A program made the translations under genes and the position numbers. From Pseudanabaena mucicola str. Chao 1806 (GTDB lineage Bacteria > Cyanobacteriota > Cyanobacteriia > Pseudanabaenales > Pseudanabaenaceae): DNA of 64,000 nt. The stretch spans positions 3,024,001-3,088,000 of the forward strand of contig NZ_CP097329.1 of assembly GCF_030323025.1 (NCBI RefSeq), in the 5' to 3' direction. Below the pieces are notes generated by a model. The model was not told the DNA's origin. It searched no databases and was given only the letters and a program-made list of their open reading frames with translations. Of this stretch, positions 1 through 9,929 are shown piece after piece (positions within the stretch are counted from its first letter, which is position 1; each line of letters opens with the position of its first letter).

Positions 1-45
1 AATTTGCAGGCATTTCCTAAACATACTTAGTGATCACCAAAAATC

Positions 46-1095
46 ATGACAGGTTTACGTGAAATCATCTGTTCTACCCAAGGAGCAATTGATCTGCAAA
101 TTAATGGAGCATTAGGAATTCCTTTTAATGATTTAAATCGCGATCGCGCCGCTCAGTTACCAGAAATCTGTCGATTTCTCTATCAGCAAGGACTAGACGG
201 ATTTCTGCCTACCCTCATTACTACTTCTGTTGAGCAATTACATCAATCACTCCATTTCCTAACCGAAGCGATTAGCCATCAACAGCAACATCCTGATCCT
301 CATGAAGCCAAAATTTTAGGAGTCCATCTCGAAGGTCCTTTTCTGCATCCAGATAAGCGGGGCGCACATCCCTCAAAGCATCTATTACCGCTTAATCTCG
401 ATACATTGCGACATGTGTTAGGAGATTATACCGACATTATTAAACTAGTCACCCTTGCCCCCGAACTTGATCCATCAGGAGAAACGATTCAATATTTACG
501 TGATCGCCAAATTATTGTTAGTCTTGGTCACTCTACAGCAAATGCAGAACAAACGAGAACAGCGATCGCTCAAGGTGCAACAATGGTCACTCATGCTTTT
601 AATGCCATGCCGAGTTTGCATCATCGCGATGTGGGGCTATTAGGTGAAGCAATATTAAGCGATCAAGTTTGGTGCGGATTAATTGCCGATGGCGTTCATG
701 TTTCACCCACAATGATCAAACTCCTCTATCGGATGAAAAAACAAATTTTTCTAGTCAGTGATGCCCTTGCCCCCCTTGGGTTACCTGATGGTAATTATCC
801 TTGGGATGATCGCCAAATTACGATTCAAAAAGGCACAGCGAGATTACCCGATGGTACACTTTCAGGCACAACACTACCTCTGATTCATGCGGTTAATAAT
901 TTAGTACAGTGGAATGTTTGCACAACAAAAGAGGCAATTGATTTAGCAATCAATATGCCACGACATGCGATGAACTTAGATGTCGATCCCAAAGCAACTA
1001 AAAGATTAACTTGGACTCAGATTACTTACTCTTGCGCGTCTCCAATATCAAGCAATGAACTTGTTAGCAGCTACTTAGATTGCGAATTTAATTGA
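46..1095 (+). CDS. nagA: N-acetylglucosamine-6-phosphate deacetylase
   Basis: Amidohydrolase that removes acetate from GlcNAc-6-phosphate in cytosolic amino-sugar recycling. Family motifs are visible in order: HLEGPF near residue 95, SLGHSTAN near 160, THAFNAM near 182, a LVSDALAPLG segment carrying the catalytic Asp, and GTLSGTTLPL near 276. At 349 aa it is slightly shorter than usual (about 380). An in-frame stop at 31-33 limits upstream extension, so the beta-sandwich strands normally contributed by the extreme N-terminus are reduced. It converges on accD with only 5 bases between stop codons. Family assignment is secure; whether the short N-terminus affects activity is unknown. Confidence 0.9.
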   Translation: MTGLREIICSTQGAIDLQINGALGIPFNDLNRDRAAQLPEICRFLYQQGLDGFLPTLITTSVEQLHQSLHFLTEAISHQQQHPDPHEAKILGVHLEGPFLHPDKRGAHPSKHLLPLNLDTLRHVLGDYTDIIKLVTLAPELDPSGETIQYLRDRQIIVSLGHSTANAEQTRTAIAQGATMVTHAFNAMPSLHHRDVGLLGEAILSDQVWCGLIADGVHVSPTMIKLLYRMKKQIFLVSDALAPLGLPDGNYPWDDRQITIQKGTARLPDGTLSGTTLPLIHAVNNLVQWNVCTTKEAIDLAINMPRHAMNLDVDPKATKRLTWTQITYSCASPISSNELVSSYLDCEFN

Positions 1096-1100
1096 TAAAG

Positions 1101-2075
1101 CTAAACTTCTGAAGCTAAACTTGCCTCGGAGACAATATCAATTCCTGACTTAATAGCACCATTAAGATGGCGATCGCTAGCAATATCAGCTTGTGGTTGA
1201 TGCATTTTTAAAATCATGGCAAGACTTTGCTTGAGCTTAGTTCTAGGTATAACCGCATCCACAAACCCATGATCGAGCAAATATTCCGCCGATTGGAAAC
1301 CTTCGGGAATTTTTTGTTTAAGGGTCTGCTCAATCACACGCCGCCCAGTAAATCCAATCAAAGCTTTAGGTTCAGCTAAAATCAAATCTCCAAGCATCGC
1401 AAAACTTGCCGTTACACCACCTGTTGTCGGATTAGTCAAAATGGGAATATACAACAAATTTGCCTGACGATGGCGCTCAAGCGCTGCCGAAGTCTTTGCC
1501 ATTTGCATCAAGCTCAAAATCCCCTCCTGCATTCGTGCCCCACCAGAAGCACAAAAGATCAAAGCGGGATAACGCTTTACCGTTGCAGTTTCGAGAATTC
1601 GGGTAATTTTTTCACCGACGACAGATCCCATACTGCCCCCCATAAAGCGGAAATCCATAACCGCTAGAGCCACATCACAACCACTGATCTTACCAATGCC
1701 AGTGATCACCCCATCTCTTAAGCCAGTCTTTTGTCGATATTCTTTAATGCGATCAATATAGGGCTTACGATCTTTAAAATCTAGAGGGTCACAGGAAGTC
1801 AAATCTGCATCCATCTCTTCCCACGTACCTGAGTCGATTAATTGGGCTATACGCTCATAGGCATTAACTTGATTGTGATGACCACATTCGGGGCAAACCA
1901 TCAAATTAGTTTTCAAGTCCTTAACATAGGTCAAAGTGCCACAACTAGAACATTTGTGCCACAAACCATCAGGAATTTCGCGTTCTTGAGAGTCTTGATT
2001 TAAATTAGGGGTTTTGCGGCGATATGCTTCACTAGCACGAGAGCGTGTTTCAGCAAACCAATCAAACAGTGACAT
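1101..2075 (-). CDS. accD: Acetyl-CoA carboxylase carboxyltransferase subunit beta
   Basis: Beta half of the carboxyltransferase of acetyl-CoA carboxylase; with AccA it transfers CO2 from carboxybiotin to acetyl-CoA to make malonyl-CoA for fatty acid synthesis. The N-terminal zinc ribbon is intact (Cys42, Cys45, Cys61, Cys64), followed by a crotonase-like core with [13 protein letters not shown] and [10 protein letters not shown] oxyanion-type glycine motifs. Length of 324 aa is normal for a bacterial or plastid AccD. It is a single gene on the minus strand, tail to tail with nagA. accA is not in the window. Confidence 0.96.
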   Translation of the reverse strand: MSLFDWFAETRSRASEAYRRKTPNLNQDSQEREIPDGLWHKCSSCGTLTYVKDLKTNLMVCPECGHHNQVNAYERIAQLIDSGTWEEMDADLTSCDPLDFKDRKPYIDRIKEYRQKTGLRDGVITGIGKISGCDVALAVMDFRFMGGSMGSVVGEKITRILETATVKRYPALIFCASGGARMQEGILSLMQMAKTSAALERHRQANLLYIPILTNPTTGGVTASFAMLGDLILAEPKALIGFTGRRVIEQTLKQKIPEGFQSAEYLLDHGFVDAVIPRTKLKQSLAMILKMHQPQADIASDRHLNGAIKSGIDIVSEASLASEV

Positions 2076-2233
2076 AGCGGCTCACGGTTCACAGTATAGG
2101 CTTTCAGCTATCAATACTTAGTCAATACTAGTAGACGACAACTGTAACCAAAAATACAACTATAACTCTGTAATCATACAGCGCTTTGGGCTTCAGTTAA
2201 AGCGATCGCGTTTAAACCCAAAACAGAAATCTA

Positions 2234-2270
2234 AATAATAAAAGAGGGCGACTTGCCCTCTTTTATTATT
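2234..2270 (-). terminator. dnaK terminator hairpin
   Basis: A perfect 16-bp stem (2234-2249 with 2255-2270) closes a 5-base loop. The GC-rich core AGAGGGC is flanked by A/T runs, giving a U-rich 3' side on the minus strand. The dnaK stop codon (2266-2268) lies inside the right arm, so termination is immediate. Confidence 0.85.
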
Positions 2271-4125
2271 CTAAAGTGTCGCTAGAATTTTGTTTGATTC
2301 GCTCAACCTGAGAGTATTTTTCAACTGATTGAGTTAGCTCAAACAATGACTGTTGCAGAGGCTTAATCGCAATTTGTAAATTCTCATAAGTTGCGTCGTC
2401 AGACTCATACAGTTTTTTGAGCTTCTCCATATTCTTGATAGGCTCTTCACGCATACTTTGGCTAATTACTGTTGGCCCATTATCCCTGAGGATTTCCTCA
2501 ACCGTACGGATTAGATTAGATGCTTGGTTACGCATATTTGCAAGCTCACGACGGGCGCTATCCTCTTCTGCATAGACCTCAGCCTCCATCCGCATTCTCT
2601 CAATTTCGCTGGGACTCAATCCACCCGTATTAGTAATGCTAATACTTTGCTCAACACCAGTATCTACATCTCTTGCCGATACCTTGAGAATACCGTTGGC
2701 ATCAATATCAAAAGAAACCTCAATTTGAGGAATACCCCGTGGCGCAGGACGAATACCTTCTAGCTCAAACTTACCAAGGCTCTTATTATCCTTTGCCATC
2801 GCCCGTTCACCTTGCAAAACGTGGATTTCTACAGCCGATTGATTATCTACAGCAGTGGAGAAAATCTGAGATTTGCTGGTGGGAATCGTAGTGTTGCGCT
2901 CTAGGTTTTTGGTGAATACACCTCCTTGAGTTTCTAAGCCAATAGACAGAGGTATTACATCTAGCAGTAATAAGTCTTTAACTTCACCACCTAAAATTCC
3001 TGCTTGCACAGCAGCACCAATCGCTACAGCTTCATCGGGGTTAACTGACTGATCAGGCTTTTTACCATCAAAGAATTTGGAAATCGCTTCTTGGACTGAA
3101 GGAATCCTCGTCGAACCACCAACTAAAATGATGCGATTAATTTCTTTCGTTAATAGCCCTGCATCTTTGAGCGCTTGGGCTGTAGGCTCAAGGGTTGACT
3201 TAACCAAATGAGCCGTGATCTCGTCAAACTTAGCACGGGTAAAGTCTAATTCAATGGTTTTGGGTCCTGTTTCATCTGCCGCAATAAAAGGCAAGCTAAT
3301 CAGGGTTGAAGGAGCACTAGACAGCTCAATTTTTGCCTTTTCGGCAGCTTCCTTAAGACGTTGAATTGCCGTTTTATCAGTGGATAAATCAATACCCTCT
3401 TTCTCTTTAAAATCAGCAATTAGCCAATCTACGATCGCTGCGTCAAAGTCATCCCCACCGAGGTGATTATTTCCCGAAGTTGCCTTAACTTCAAAAATAC
3501 CGTCCCCTAATTGCAGTACAGACACATCAAACGTACCGCCACCAAGGTCAAATACTAAAACAATTTGATCTTGCTCCTGTTTATCCAAACCATAGGCAAG
3601 GGAAGCGGCTGTCGGTTCGTTGACGATCCGTAAAACCTCTAAGCCTGAAATTGCACCAGCGTCCTTAGTGGCTTGCCGTTGCGTATCAGTGAAATAGGCG
3701 GGTACGGTAATAACCGCTTGAGTTACCTCTTCACCAAGATAATTTTCAGCATCCTGCTTCAACTTTTGCAAGATCATTGCGGAAATTTCTTGAGGCGTAT
3801 AGGCTTTATCGCCGATTTGGACATCGACAGTTTCATCTTTGCCCTTAACTGTCGTATAGGGAACACGACGGCGCTCACTTTCGGTTTCTGCCCAGCTACG
3901 TCCGATAAAACGCTTGATACTGTAAATAGTATTTACCGAGTTAGTAACGGATTGGCGCTTGGCGACCTGTCCAACAATCCGTTCATTGCTATCTTTGACA
4001 AAGGCAACAATACTTGGTGTAGTGCGTCCACCTTCTGCACTAGATATGACAACAGGTTTGCCACCTTCTAAAACCGACACACAACTGTTTGTCGTACCAA
4101 GGTCAATTCCAATTACTTTCGACAT
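2266..4125 (-). CDS. dnaK: Chaperone DnaK (Hsp70)
   Basis: ATP-dependent Hsp70 that binds unfolded peptides and cycles with DnaJ and GrpE in the cytosol. The N-terminus carries the phosphate-1 motif [12 protein letters not shown], then [13 protein letters not shown] and [11 protein letters not shown] of the actin-like ATPase, followed by the substrate-binding beta domain ([14 protein letters not shown]) and a helical lid. At 619 aa it is a little shorter than typical DnaK (630-640), and the tail is polar without a conserved acidic end. It lies 128 bases downstream of grpE on the same strand, as expected for a heat-shock pair; dnaJ is not within reach. No CIRCE-type operator was recognised upstream of the pair. 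Confidence 0.97.
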   Translation of the reverse strand: MSKVIGIDLGTTNSCVSVLEGGKPVVISSAEGGRTTPSIVAFVKDSNERIVGQVAKRQSVTNSVNTIYSIKRFIGRSWAETESERRRVPYTTVKGKDETVDVQIGDKAYTPQEISAMILQKLKQDAENYLGEEVTQAVITVPAYFTDTQRQATKDAGAISGLEVLRIVNEPTAASLAYGLDKQEQDQIVLVFDLGGGTFDVSVLQLGDGIFEVKATSGNNHLGGDDFDAAIVDWLIADFKEKEGIDLSTDKTAIQRLKEAAEKAKIELSSAPSTLISLPFIAADETGPKTIELDFTRAKFDEITAHLVKSTLEPTAQALKDAGLLTKEINRIILVGGSTRIPSVQEAISKFFDGKKPDQSVNPDEAVAIGAAVQAGILGGEVKDLLLLDVIPLSIGLETQGGVFTKNLERNTTIPTSKSQIFSTAVDNQSAVEIHVLQGERAMAKDNKSLGKFELEGIRPAPRGIPQIEVSFDIDANGILKVSARDVDTGVEQSISITNTGGLSPSEIERMRMEAEVYAEEDSARRELANMRNQASNLIRTVEEILRDNGPTVISQSMREEPIKNMEKLKKLYESDDATYENLQIAIKPLQQSLFELTQSVEKYSQVERIKQNSSDTLE

Positions 4126-4253
4126 AATGACCAGTTCCGTGAAAAAGCTTTTCTAAAAGTTTAGCCTAATAATTTTCTGAATAATGTACCCTAAAAATGC
4201 ATTTCAAGATGCAATTGTGATCGCATCTTGAATGATTTATTAACTAATGTTAC

Positions 4254-5018
4254 CTAACTAGCTTCACCAGATTCATTATTTTGGGAATTTTCTAAACCAT
4301 TTTCAGGTTCGCTCTCAGCTCCGTCAATCTTACCTGACGATACTTTAACTAAGGCATGACGTAAAACGCGATCATCACTTACCAAGTAGCCAGGACGCAA
4401 TTCTTCGGTAATTATACCCTCGTCATATTCTGCCGAAGGTTCCTGCATGATAGCTTCATGGAAGTTCGGGTCAAATTCTTGACCAACTGCTTCCATTCTT
4501 GCTACACCTGTTTCTTTAAGGCACTTTAGAAGTTGTTTGTATACTGACTGATAGCTTTTGTGAATTGCAGCTTCACCATCATTTTTCGGCAAAATCTGTA
4601 ATTGTGCTCTTTCAAAGTCATCAACTACAGGCAAGATTTTTTTAAGAATTTTACCTGTAACTGTTCCTTCTAGCTCTTCTTTATCGCGCTCTGTACGTTT
4701 GCGAAAATTCTCGAAGTCGGCATACAAGCGCAAGTATTGCTGCTTGCGATCATCTAACTGTTCCTTTAGAGATGTGGACTCAGCGATCAAACCGTTGATT
4801 TTTTCAAGGGTAGCAGCAGCAGCAGCACTAGCTTTGCTGGCTTCAGCTTTAGGTTCATCAGATGTTGCAGGAGGGGTTGGGCTTTCGACACTTATCTCTT
4901 CTTGGTTTGAGAGACACTTCGATTCTTCGGTGGCAAGTTGTTGTAACCTTGACTCAAGAACATCGTCATCTTCGTCGATGAGATCATCAGAGTTGGATAA
5001 GTTTTCTTCTTCGATCAT
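4254..5018 (-). CDS. grpE: Nucleotide exchange factor GrpE
   Basis: Releases ADP from DnaK. The 254-aa protein has a long acidic, low-complexity N-terminus including an Ala run (AAAAATLEKINGL). A coiled coil follows (LKEQLDDRKQQYLRLYADFENFRKR, of which YADFENFRKR is the family hallmark), then the beta-sheet head with FDPNFHEAIMQEPS and a VLRHALVKVSSG end. The extended acidic N-terminus is common in cyanobacterial GrpE. First gene of a grpE-dnaK unit. Confidence 0.95.
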   Translation of the reverse strand: MIEEENLSNSDDLIDEDDDVLESRLQQLATEESKCLSNQEEISVESPTPPATSDEPKAEASKASAAAAATLEKINGLIAESTSLKEQLDDRKQQYLRLYADFENFRKRTERDKEELEGTVTGKILKKILPVVDDFERAQLQILPKNDGEAAIHKSYQSVYKQLLKCLKETGVARMEAVGQEFDPNFHEAIMQEPSAEYDEGIITEELRPGYLVSDDRVLRHALVKVSSGKIDGAESEPENGLENSQNNESGEAS

Positions 5019-5218
5019 TGCGTTAATACTCTTTTCGCACTTTTCAGACTAGCAGTAAATTGCTAAGAGTTGATATGTTTGAGATTTAGTTTTGACGATT
5101 TTTGCCAATTAACCCGATTTTACTCTTTATCTGGGTCATTGAATAATTTTATAGAAATTCGCGCCGAGCAACCAGCAGATCTCATGGCAATTTATCATGG
5201 CAATTTAGTCAGTAAAAT

Positions 5219-7159
5219 TTATGGCGAACAATTGAGGCTTGTTTTGGTGGGGAGCCCAGTCTCAGAAATATTGCCAGAAGCTAGAGTACAGAGATATTGA
5301 CGTACATTACTTGCCAGATTGAGCGTATTCGTAAAGTCCGCAGATTCAATGCTGCCAAGATCTTTAATGGTTACATTCCGAAAATTTGCCCCATTCAAGT
5401 TGGCTCCAGCCAAATCAACTAAGACGAGATTCGCGGCTGTGAGGTTGGCAATACTAAGATTAGCATTGGTAAAAATCGTTTGACGGAGTTCTGCTGATCT
5501 TAAGTTGGCTGTAGTTAAATCTGCATTTTCCAGAATTGCCTCATTGAGATTGACTGCAGCCAAGTTACTATTGCTCAGATTTGCTTTAGTAAGGTTAGTT
5601 TTCCGCAGGTTGGCAAGGGCTAAATTTGCACCACTGAGATTGGCTGAGTTGAGATCAGCTTCACTGAGATTACTTTTCATTAACTCAGCCTTTTGTAATA
5701 TCGCTGAACCAAGATTTGACTGGGCTAAATTTGCTCGCAACAAGCTAGATTGAGTTAGATTTGCTTCCGATAGATTAGAAAGTGCTAAATTTGCATCAAT
5801 TAGGCTGGCATTACTGAGATCAGAGCCTCGGAGATCACCTTTGATTAGCTTAATACCGTTTAAGTTCGCATTTTTGAGGATTAATTGGCGGAAGTTCCCC
5901 GACTCTAGGTTGGAGTTACTAAGATTGATATTACGTAAATCTTGACCTTGGAGGCGATCTCCCTGAGTACCTGTCAACTGAATATAAGAAAAATCGCGCC
6001 GCCCTTTGGCATATTGTTCTAGCAAGACCGATGTGGTAATCGGAGTTAACTTAACAGGTGGATCTAGAGGAGGGGTAGGCGAATTTAGCGTTGGTGCAAT
6101 GGTCGCATTTGTGGGTTTTGTCTTAGGGATTTTCGTAACAGGGTTCGTAGTGGTATTTTTCTGGAACAGTAGCCAAATAGTGCCAACAGTAATTAGTAAG
6201 ATGAAGCCGAATAATCCCCATCTTAGCAAGACTTTGCGTGGTAGAAGCTTTAAAGGAGGTTGTGACTCTTGGTACTCTGGCTTGACATCTTGTTCTTTGC
6301 CATGACATTGGCTGATCAAGTGATCGCATAGTTCACGGGTTTCATCATCGGGAATATTTGCGATCGCTTGAAATACAGGCGAGGCATCAGGTTCTTGAAA
6401 ATCATTTTGCCGAAAAATTAAATTTTTATTATCCTCATGAAAAGTTGCCCACAAATGAGGCTCTGTGGCTAAAGCGCGGAGTGACAGGGATATTACAGCA
6501 AAGGAAAAATCATCAAGGCGATCACCAAAATCCTTAGTTGAGCGTTTAGGTGGCTGATAGTTTGGATGTCCCACCTCAAGGGGAGGGGAACCCCGCAATG
6601 CAGGTACATACATTCCGTCATAGTCAACGAGTTTCAATTCCCCACGATCATCCACCATAATATTGCCATGCTGCAAATCCCCGTGGGCAATGCCTATCCG
6701 TTGCAGATCTTTTTGTAGTTGTTTTAATTGCCGCTCTAAACGTAGTAATACCTGTGAATCGTCAATATATTCACCAATATAGCGATCTAGCTCTGTGCCC
6801 TCGACCCAATCCATTTTCAGAATCGGATACCATTGACCCTTGACTAAAATTCCCTGAGCCAAAAATTCAAAATCTACTAGATAGGGAATCTGATGTTTAC
6901 TTAAATATTCACTAATTAACTGATAACGTTCCTGTACATCGGCTTGAGGTATGCGCGTAAAGCAACGGACTGCCCAAGAGTGATCGCCTTTTGTAAGCTT
7001 ATAAACCGTGGCAAAATTACCCGACCATAGTAAAACTCTGCCCCGTGAATTCTTAGAAGTACTCGCCTGCTTGAGATCGGGATCGGCAAAGCAAAGCTGC
7101 GGATTTTGTACCGCGATCGTGAAGTCAATATTTAACGGCCAAGTTTGGATATCGGTCAT
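5219..7159 (-). CDS. Atypical Ser/Thr kinase with transmembrane segment and pentapeptide repeats
   Basis: Protein of 646 aa in three parts. Residues 1 to about 290 form a protein-kinase-like fold: a glycine-loop-like WSGNFATVYKL, a catalytic loop HGDLQHGN near residue 156, and a DYDG metal-binding motif near 176. The beta-3 strand reads WAVRCF, with Arg where protein kinases have Lys, so catalysis is uncertain. One hydrophobic segment near residues 308-330 follows, then a Pro/Thr linker and about 35 pentapeptide units of the A(N/D)Lxx type to the C-terminus. The start codon overlaps the stop of the upstream PP2C gene by 4 bases, indicating translational coupling. I infer a membrane-anchored kinase/phosphatase signalling pair; the substrate is unknown. 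Confidence 0.82.
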   Translation of the reverse strand: MTDIQTWPLNIDFTIAVQNPQLCFADPDLKQASTSKNSRGRVLLWSGNFATVYKLTKGDHSWAVRCFTRIPQADVQERYQLISEYLSKHQIPYLVDFEFLAQGILVKGQWYPILKMDWVEGTELDRYIGEYIDDSQVLLRLERQLKQLQKDLQRIGIAHGDLQHGNIMVDDRGELKLVDYDGMYVPALRGSPPLEVGHPNYQPPKRSTKDFGDRLDDFSFAVISLSLRALATEPHLWATFHEDNKNLIFRQNDFQEPDASPVFQAIANIPDDETRELCDHLISQCHGKEQDVKPEYQESQPPLKLLPRKVLLRWGLFGFILLITVGTIWLLFQKNTTTNPVTKIPKTKPTNATIAPTLNSPTPPLDPPVKLTPITTSVLLEQYAKGRRDFSYIQLTGTQGDRLQGQDLRNINLSNSNLESGNFRQLILKNANLNGIKLIKGDLRGSDLSNASLIDANLALSNLSEANLTQSSLLRANLAQSNLGSAILQKAELMKSNLSEADLNSANLSGANLALANLRKTNLTKANLSNSNLAAVNLNEAILENADLTTANLRSAELRQTIFTNANLSIANLTAANLVLVDLAGANLNGANFRNVTIKDLGSIESADFTNTLNLASNVRQYLCTLASGNISETGLPTKTSLNCSP

Positions 7160-8073
7160 GACTCACGACGAATTTCTAGGCATAGCAAAGTTGTATCGTC
7201 ATTGGCGATCTCACGGTGATCGCGCAATTCATTCACCCAATGAGCAAAATGATCTTGCGATGTAAGCTCACCTAATTTTACCCAAGGATCTTGACTCGCT
7301 TCTATTTGCTTGAAAATCCAACAGGCGATCGCATCGGTAGTCAAATAAAAGCGATCACCTAAAGTCGCAACCCCATTGGCTTGATGCATCTGAATATTTG
7401 CAGGTTCGGTATATGTGCCAATTAATCGTGGTCGATGATTAAATTCATGGCTACTTTGGATTGGAAAATTAAGATGTGCTTGCTGGTTGCGGACGATAAA
7501 TAAACAAGAATCACCAGTTGCTAAAGCCTGCCAACTCAAATCTGGCAAAATTTCTAAACCCAAAAAAGTTGCAAAAGAGCCTGTTCCTGCTTTGCGTTTG
7601 GCAAACCAAGTCAAGTTTTGCTTGTCTAGCCATTGTTGCCAAGTTTGTTGGACAGGCTGGAGCCATGCTTGGAGATGTTGAGCTTGCCTACAGGCGTGAT
7701 CACGATTGACAAAAGCAGTTACTAATTCCTTAGCCCATTCCTTGGCAAAGGAAGATTCAGTTGCGCCATCGGACAAAGCTATAGAAATTAGCTGATCGCC
7801 TTGAGCATAATGCCAAATATCTTCACATTCCGTGATCGTATTTCCATCTTTGGGGACTGAGAAACTCTGAATTAGGTCAAAACTATAGCCTAAACGATAG
7901 ATTTCTACATTTTTTAGCTTAGATTGAGGATCGACGGCATATAAATTGCGATCGCTATATTTATGGCTCTGATTATAGCTCTGACCATTTGCAGCGATCG
8001 ACTTAAATCCAAAATTGGCATAATGTTGGAAAGGTGAGCTAATCAAAGTATCTCTGCAAAAAAGGCTAGACAC
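7156..8073 (-). CDS. PP2C-type protein phosphatase
   Basis: Metal-dependent Ser/Thr phosphatase fold of about 305 aa. Visible landmarks are ALSDGATESSFAKEW (the first metal Asp and Gly), ATGDSCLFIV (second GD motif) and NDDTTLLCLE (terminal metal Asp pair). No membrane segment is seen. It is cotranscribed with the following kinase-like gene through an ATGA overlap (7156-7159). The start may lie some codons further in, because the first 60 residues look poorly conserved. PP2C-kinase pairs of this kind are sometimes accompanied by a von Willebrand A protein; none is adjacent here. Confidence 0.8.
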   Translation of the reverse strand: MSSLFCRDTLISSPFQHYANFGFKSIAANGQSYNQSHKYSDRNLYAVDPQSKLKNVEIYRLGYSFDLIQSFSVPKDGNTITECEDIWHYAQGDQLISIALSDGATESSFAKEWAKELVTAFVNRDHACRQAQHLQAWLQPVQQTWQQWLDKQNLTWFAKRKAGTGSFATFLGLEILPDLSWQALATGDSCLFIVRNQQAHLNFPIQSSHEFNHRPRLIGTYTEPANIQMHQANGVATLGDRFYLTTDAIACWIFKQIEASQDPWVKLGELTSQDHFAHWVNELRDHREIANDDTTLLCLEIRRES

Positions 8074-8169
8074 AATATTTTGAGATAATCGTCAACTTCA
8101 AGGTCACACCTTAGCACAGATCCTCAATCGAAAAGTCTCTCTAGGGAGGCTTTTCGATCAGTTAGAGCT

Positions 8170-8255
8170 CTTTGCGTTTACTTAAAACCTAAGAAATATT
8201 TTTGAAAGTGGCGCTTCGCACAACTTTCAAAAATATTTCTGTACTACTCAAAGCC
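8170..8255. repeat. Dispersed palindromic repeat, family A, copy 1
   Basis: A perfect 18-bp inverted repeat (8192-8209 and 8223-8240, arm AGAAATATTTTTGAAAGT) with a 13-base loop. Conserved flanks are CTTTGCGTTTACTTAAAAC on the left and GTACTACTCAAAGCC on the right. The same flanks and stem recur near 57.3 kb and, inverted, near 23.6 kb. It sits between the PP2C start and the ycf54 stop. Confidence 0.85.
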
Positions 8256-8271
8256 TAAATGGGCTGTACTA

Positions 8272-8613
8272 TTAGGCGATCGCCAAAGATGCTAAAGGAT
8301 CGGGAATAGATGCACTAGGGGCAGTAAATTCGCCTGTTGCCACAAACTCAAGTCTCAGCTTTAGCCAACGCATCGTATTGGGATCGGTGGTCACAATTGC
8401 TGCCGCAGGTTGAGGAATTTGCTTTTTGATACTTGCTAGCTCAGGAACTTCCAAAAAAGCTGGCTGCTCAATCAACCAAAAGTTAATTTCTAGATTGCGA
8501 GCTTCAAAATTGCGACGACGTTCCGATAGTGTCTCACCCAAAGGTTTCCCTTCGTCTTCACACAAATACTTACGGCTAGCAGCCACAAAATAATATTGCT
8601 TAGACTCTGACAT
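8272..8613 (-). CDS. ycf54: Ycf54, Mg-protoporphyrin monomethylester cyclase accessory protein
   Basis: Small protein (113 aa) needed for assembly or activity of the oxidative cyclase that forms ring E of chlorophyll. Recognised by the YYFVAASRKYL start, the WLIEQPAFLEVPE segment, the PQPAAAIVTT motif and the LKLRLEFVATGEF end, which match the family in order. Full length. Single gene; the cyclase catalytic subunit is not in the window. Confidence 0.92.
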   Translation of the reverse strand: MSESKQYYFVAASRKYLCEDEGKPLGETLSERRRNFEARNLEINFWLIEQPAFLEVPELASIKKQIPQPAAAIVTTDPNTMRWLKLRLEFVATGEFTAPSASIPDPLASLAIA

Positions 8614-8679
8614 AAAGATTAATTTTTAAATGCTTAACACAGTGATAGCTTGTAAAGCTAGATCTATGTTAATGCTAAT

Positions 8680-9483
8680 TCAACAGCTAGGACTTTGCGA
8701 TAGATTAAGGTGTGGCGTTAACTCCAACACACTATTTAAAACTAAGTCTGCACCATTATCTTTGAGTAAGGCAGCATAGCGATCACGCAAATTCTCAGTC
8801 ACATGGGGCGGAATCACCCCAACACCAACATACTGGTAACTTGCGTTATAATTCCTTGCCTTGCTCACTGTGAGCATATCGGCAACCGTATCACCCACAT
8901 AGACAATTAACTCTGTCGGTTTTGCTTGTTTACGATCAATTTGTTTGACAGCTAATAAAAGTCCTGTAGGATCAGGCTTGCCTGCGGCATCCTCCATCGC
9001 CACTAAAACAGGATCAATAATTTCTAAACGTTTTAAAACATAGCTCGCCGAAGCCCTAGTTGCTCCACTAAAAAATCCCCAACCAATGCCTGCGGCTGTC
9101 AAACTCCGAAAATATGCTGATGTCGCAATCAAAGGTTCTTTCGCAATATATCCATCAGACCAGTCAGGACTACTACCCCGATAACGACTCTGAAAAAATG
9201 CAACAATGTCGTCATAATCGATCTTGGCGACCTTTCCTTGTACCTGAAAATATCTTTTAATTAACTCCTCAGAGGCTTCCCAGTCATTGTTCCAAATCCC
9301 TTCAGCTTTCAATTCATCAATTTCTTCAGGACTAGGTCGATAAGCTGAATTTGTAAAATATTCAACCGTATCCGCTAAAGCGCGACGATAGGAACCCGAC
9401 ACATCACGAATCACACCGTCAATATCAAAAACAAAAGTTTTACTGTTTGTTTGATCTGACGCAACTTTTAAGGTTTCAATCAT
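8680..9483 (-). CDS. HAD-superfamily hydrolase (IA subfamily)
   Basis: Haloacid-dehalogenase-fold hydrolase, 267 aa. Motif I is FVFDIDGVIRDVSGSY with the nucleophile Asp; motif II is FFSGATRAS; the conserved Lys is in DAAGKPDPTG; motif III is VYVGDTVADM. An alpha-helical cap occupies residues 30-110. The DGVIRDVSGSYR start resembles a cyanobacterial and plant subfamily of unknown substrate. Divergent from PSRP-3 with a 60-base promoter region. Likely a phosphatase; the substrate cannot be read from sequence. Confidence 0.85.
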   Translation of the reverse strand: MIETLKVASDQTNSKTFVFDIDGVIRDVSGSYRRALADTVEYFTNSAYRPSPEEIDELKAEGIWNNDWEASEELIKRYFQVQGKVAKIDYDDIVAFFQSRYRGSSPDWSDGYIAKEPLIATSAYFRSLTAAGIGWGFFSGATRASASYVLKRLEIIDPVLVAMEDAAGKPDPTGLLLAVKQIDRKQAKPTELIVYVGDTVADMLTVSKARNYNASYQYVGVGVIPPHVTENLRDRYAALLKDNGADLVLNSVLELTPHLNLSQSPSC

Positions 9484-9543
9484 GTTATATTATAAGATCG
9501 CTACTTTAATATGTAATTTAACTTTTCTTGGAGGTAGGTAGCA

Positions 9544-9843
9544 TTGTCCCAGTTTATTCTAAAAATCTTATGGTTAGAAAATAACGTAGCTCTTGCCGTC
9601 GATCAAGTCGTAGGCAAAGGTTTCAGCCCTCTTACCAAATATTTCTTCTGGCCCCGTGATGACGCTTGGGATCAACTTAAAACAGAAATGGAAAGCAAAC
9701 CTTGGATTGCCGATCAAGATCGGATCGAAATTTTAAATAAGGCAACCGAAGTAATTAATTACTGGCAGCAAGAGGGCAAAAATCGCCCAATGACAGAAGC
9801 TCAAGGTAAATTTCCTGATGTCATATTTACTGGTAGTAACTAG
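9544..9843 (+). CDS. 30S ribosomal protein PSRP-3 (Ycf65 family)
   Basis: Cyanobacterial and plastid-specific small-subunit ribosomal protein, 99 aa. Family features are [31 protein letters not shown] and EVINYWQQ. The start is a TTG at 9544: a strong GGAGG ribosome site at 9530-9534 lies ten bases upstream, and no ATG or GTG fits the conserved N-terminus. A bidirectional hairpin follows directly. Confidence 0.9.
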   Translation: MSQFILKILWLENNVALAVDQVVGKGFSPLTKYFFWPRDDAWDQLKTEMESKPWIADQDRIEILNKATEVINYWQQEGKNRPMTEAQGKFPDVIFTGSN

Positions 9844-9853
9844 AAAAGAAAAC

Positions 9854-9888
9854 AATAAAAAAGGGGCGCATTGCGCCCCTTTTTTATT
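9854..9888. terminator. Bidirectional terminator between PSRP-3 and psbC
   Basis: A perfect 16-bp stem (9854-9869 with 9873-9888) with a 3-base loop, a GGGGCGC core, and A and T runs on the two sides. It is placed between converging genes, so it can serve both. Confidence 0.92.
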
Positions 9889-9929
9889 TAAAAAGATTTC
9901 GCAATGCCAAATCTTTTTAATTTTAGAAA

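Noticed and set aside
5500-5900. Regularly spaced short DNA repeats resembling a repeat array, with an open frame on the opposite strand (5505-5753)
   Set aside because: They are the coding sequence of the pentapeptide repeats of the kinase-like protein; the 15-base period and ANL/NLS codons explain both the repeats and the antisense frame.
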